From positions 1 to 6,526 of the forward strand of contig LUJN01000023.1 in NCBI GenBank assembly GCA_001689445.1: a stretch of 6,526 nt of DNA, written 5' to 3'. Made by a program: the position numbers and the translations under genes. This stretch comes from Bacteroidales bacterium M3 (GTDB taxonomy: Bacteria > Bacteroidota > Bacteroidia > Bacteroidales > Muribaculaceae). This document shows, one piece after another, positions 6,523 to 6,526 of this stretch (the first letter of the stretch is position 1; each line of letters begins with the position of its first letter). The notes under the pieces were generated by a model. The model saw only the letters and a program-made list of their open reading frames with translations. It ran no database searches and was not told the origin of the DNA.

Positions 6523-6526
6523 GGCA

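Noticed and set aside
1..6526. CRISPR array, tRNA, rRNA or phage attachment site
   Set aside because: I saw no series of regularly spaced repeats, no cloverleaf or CCA-type tRNA end, no rRNA stretch and no integrase gene.

Overview
The window looks like chromosomal DNA of a gut-type Bacteroidales bacterium (Bacteroidetes). The evidence is a SusC/RagA TonB-dependent transporter next to a SusD/RagB surface lipoprotein, a plausible Bacteroidetes-type promoter (TTTG, then TAnnTTT), and starts that do not depend on Shine-Dalgarno sequences. The exact family (for example Muribaculaceae, Prevotellaceae or Bacteroidaceae) cannot be fixed from the sequence alone.

Layout. Bases 1-142 hold no convincing gene but contain three perfect or near-perfect hairpins in a row, which look like part of a dispersed, structured repeat. 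Bases 143-236 are a promoter and a pair of direct repeats that look like an autoregulatory operator. Bases 210-1663 (+) are a two-gene HipBA-type toxin-antitoxin operon: an XRE-family antitoxin overlapping a HipA-family kinase by 4 bases. Bases 1667-1713 form a strong 14-bp-stem hairpin that sits between the convergent operons and probably terminates hipA; it may also serve the opposing transcript. Bases 6403-1731 (-) are a susC-like then susD-like pair transcribed toward hipBA, with 32 bases between them. Bases 6404-6497 are the AT-rich leader of that operon. At 6495-6522 the window ends in a palindrome that is almost the same as the first hairpin at its left edge.

How the genes work together. 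SusC- and SusD-like proteins form one outer-membrane import complex: the lipoprotein acts as a lid that binds a glycan or peptide, and the barrel takes the ligand in using TonB energy. No glycoside hydrolase, peptidase, sensor or anti-sigma gene lies in the window, so the substrate is unknown. HipA homologues are serine/threonine kinases that slow growth by phosphorylating a cellular target, and HipB neutralises them and represses the operon. I see no direct functional link between the two operons.

The points most worth a second look are the hairpin-rich element at the left edge and its palindrome partner at the right edge, the 18-base direct repeat spaced 41 bases apart over the hipBA promoter and start, and the asparagine found where the E. 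coli HipA autophosphorylation serine (Ser150) would align.
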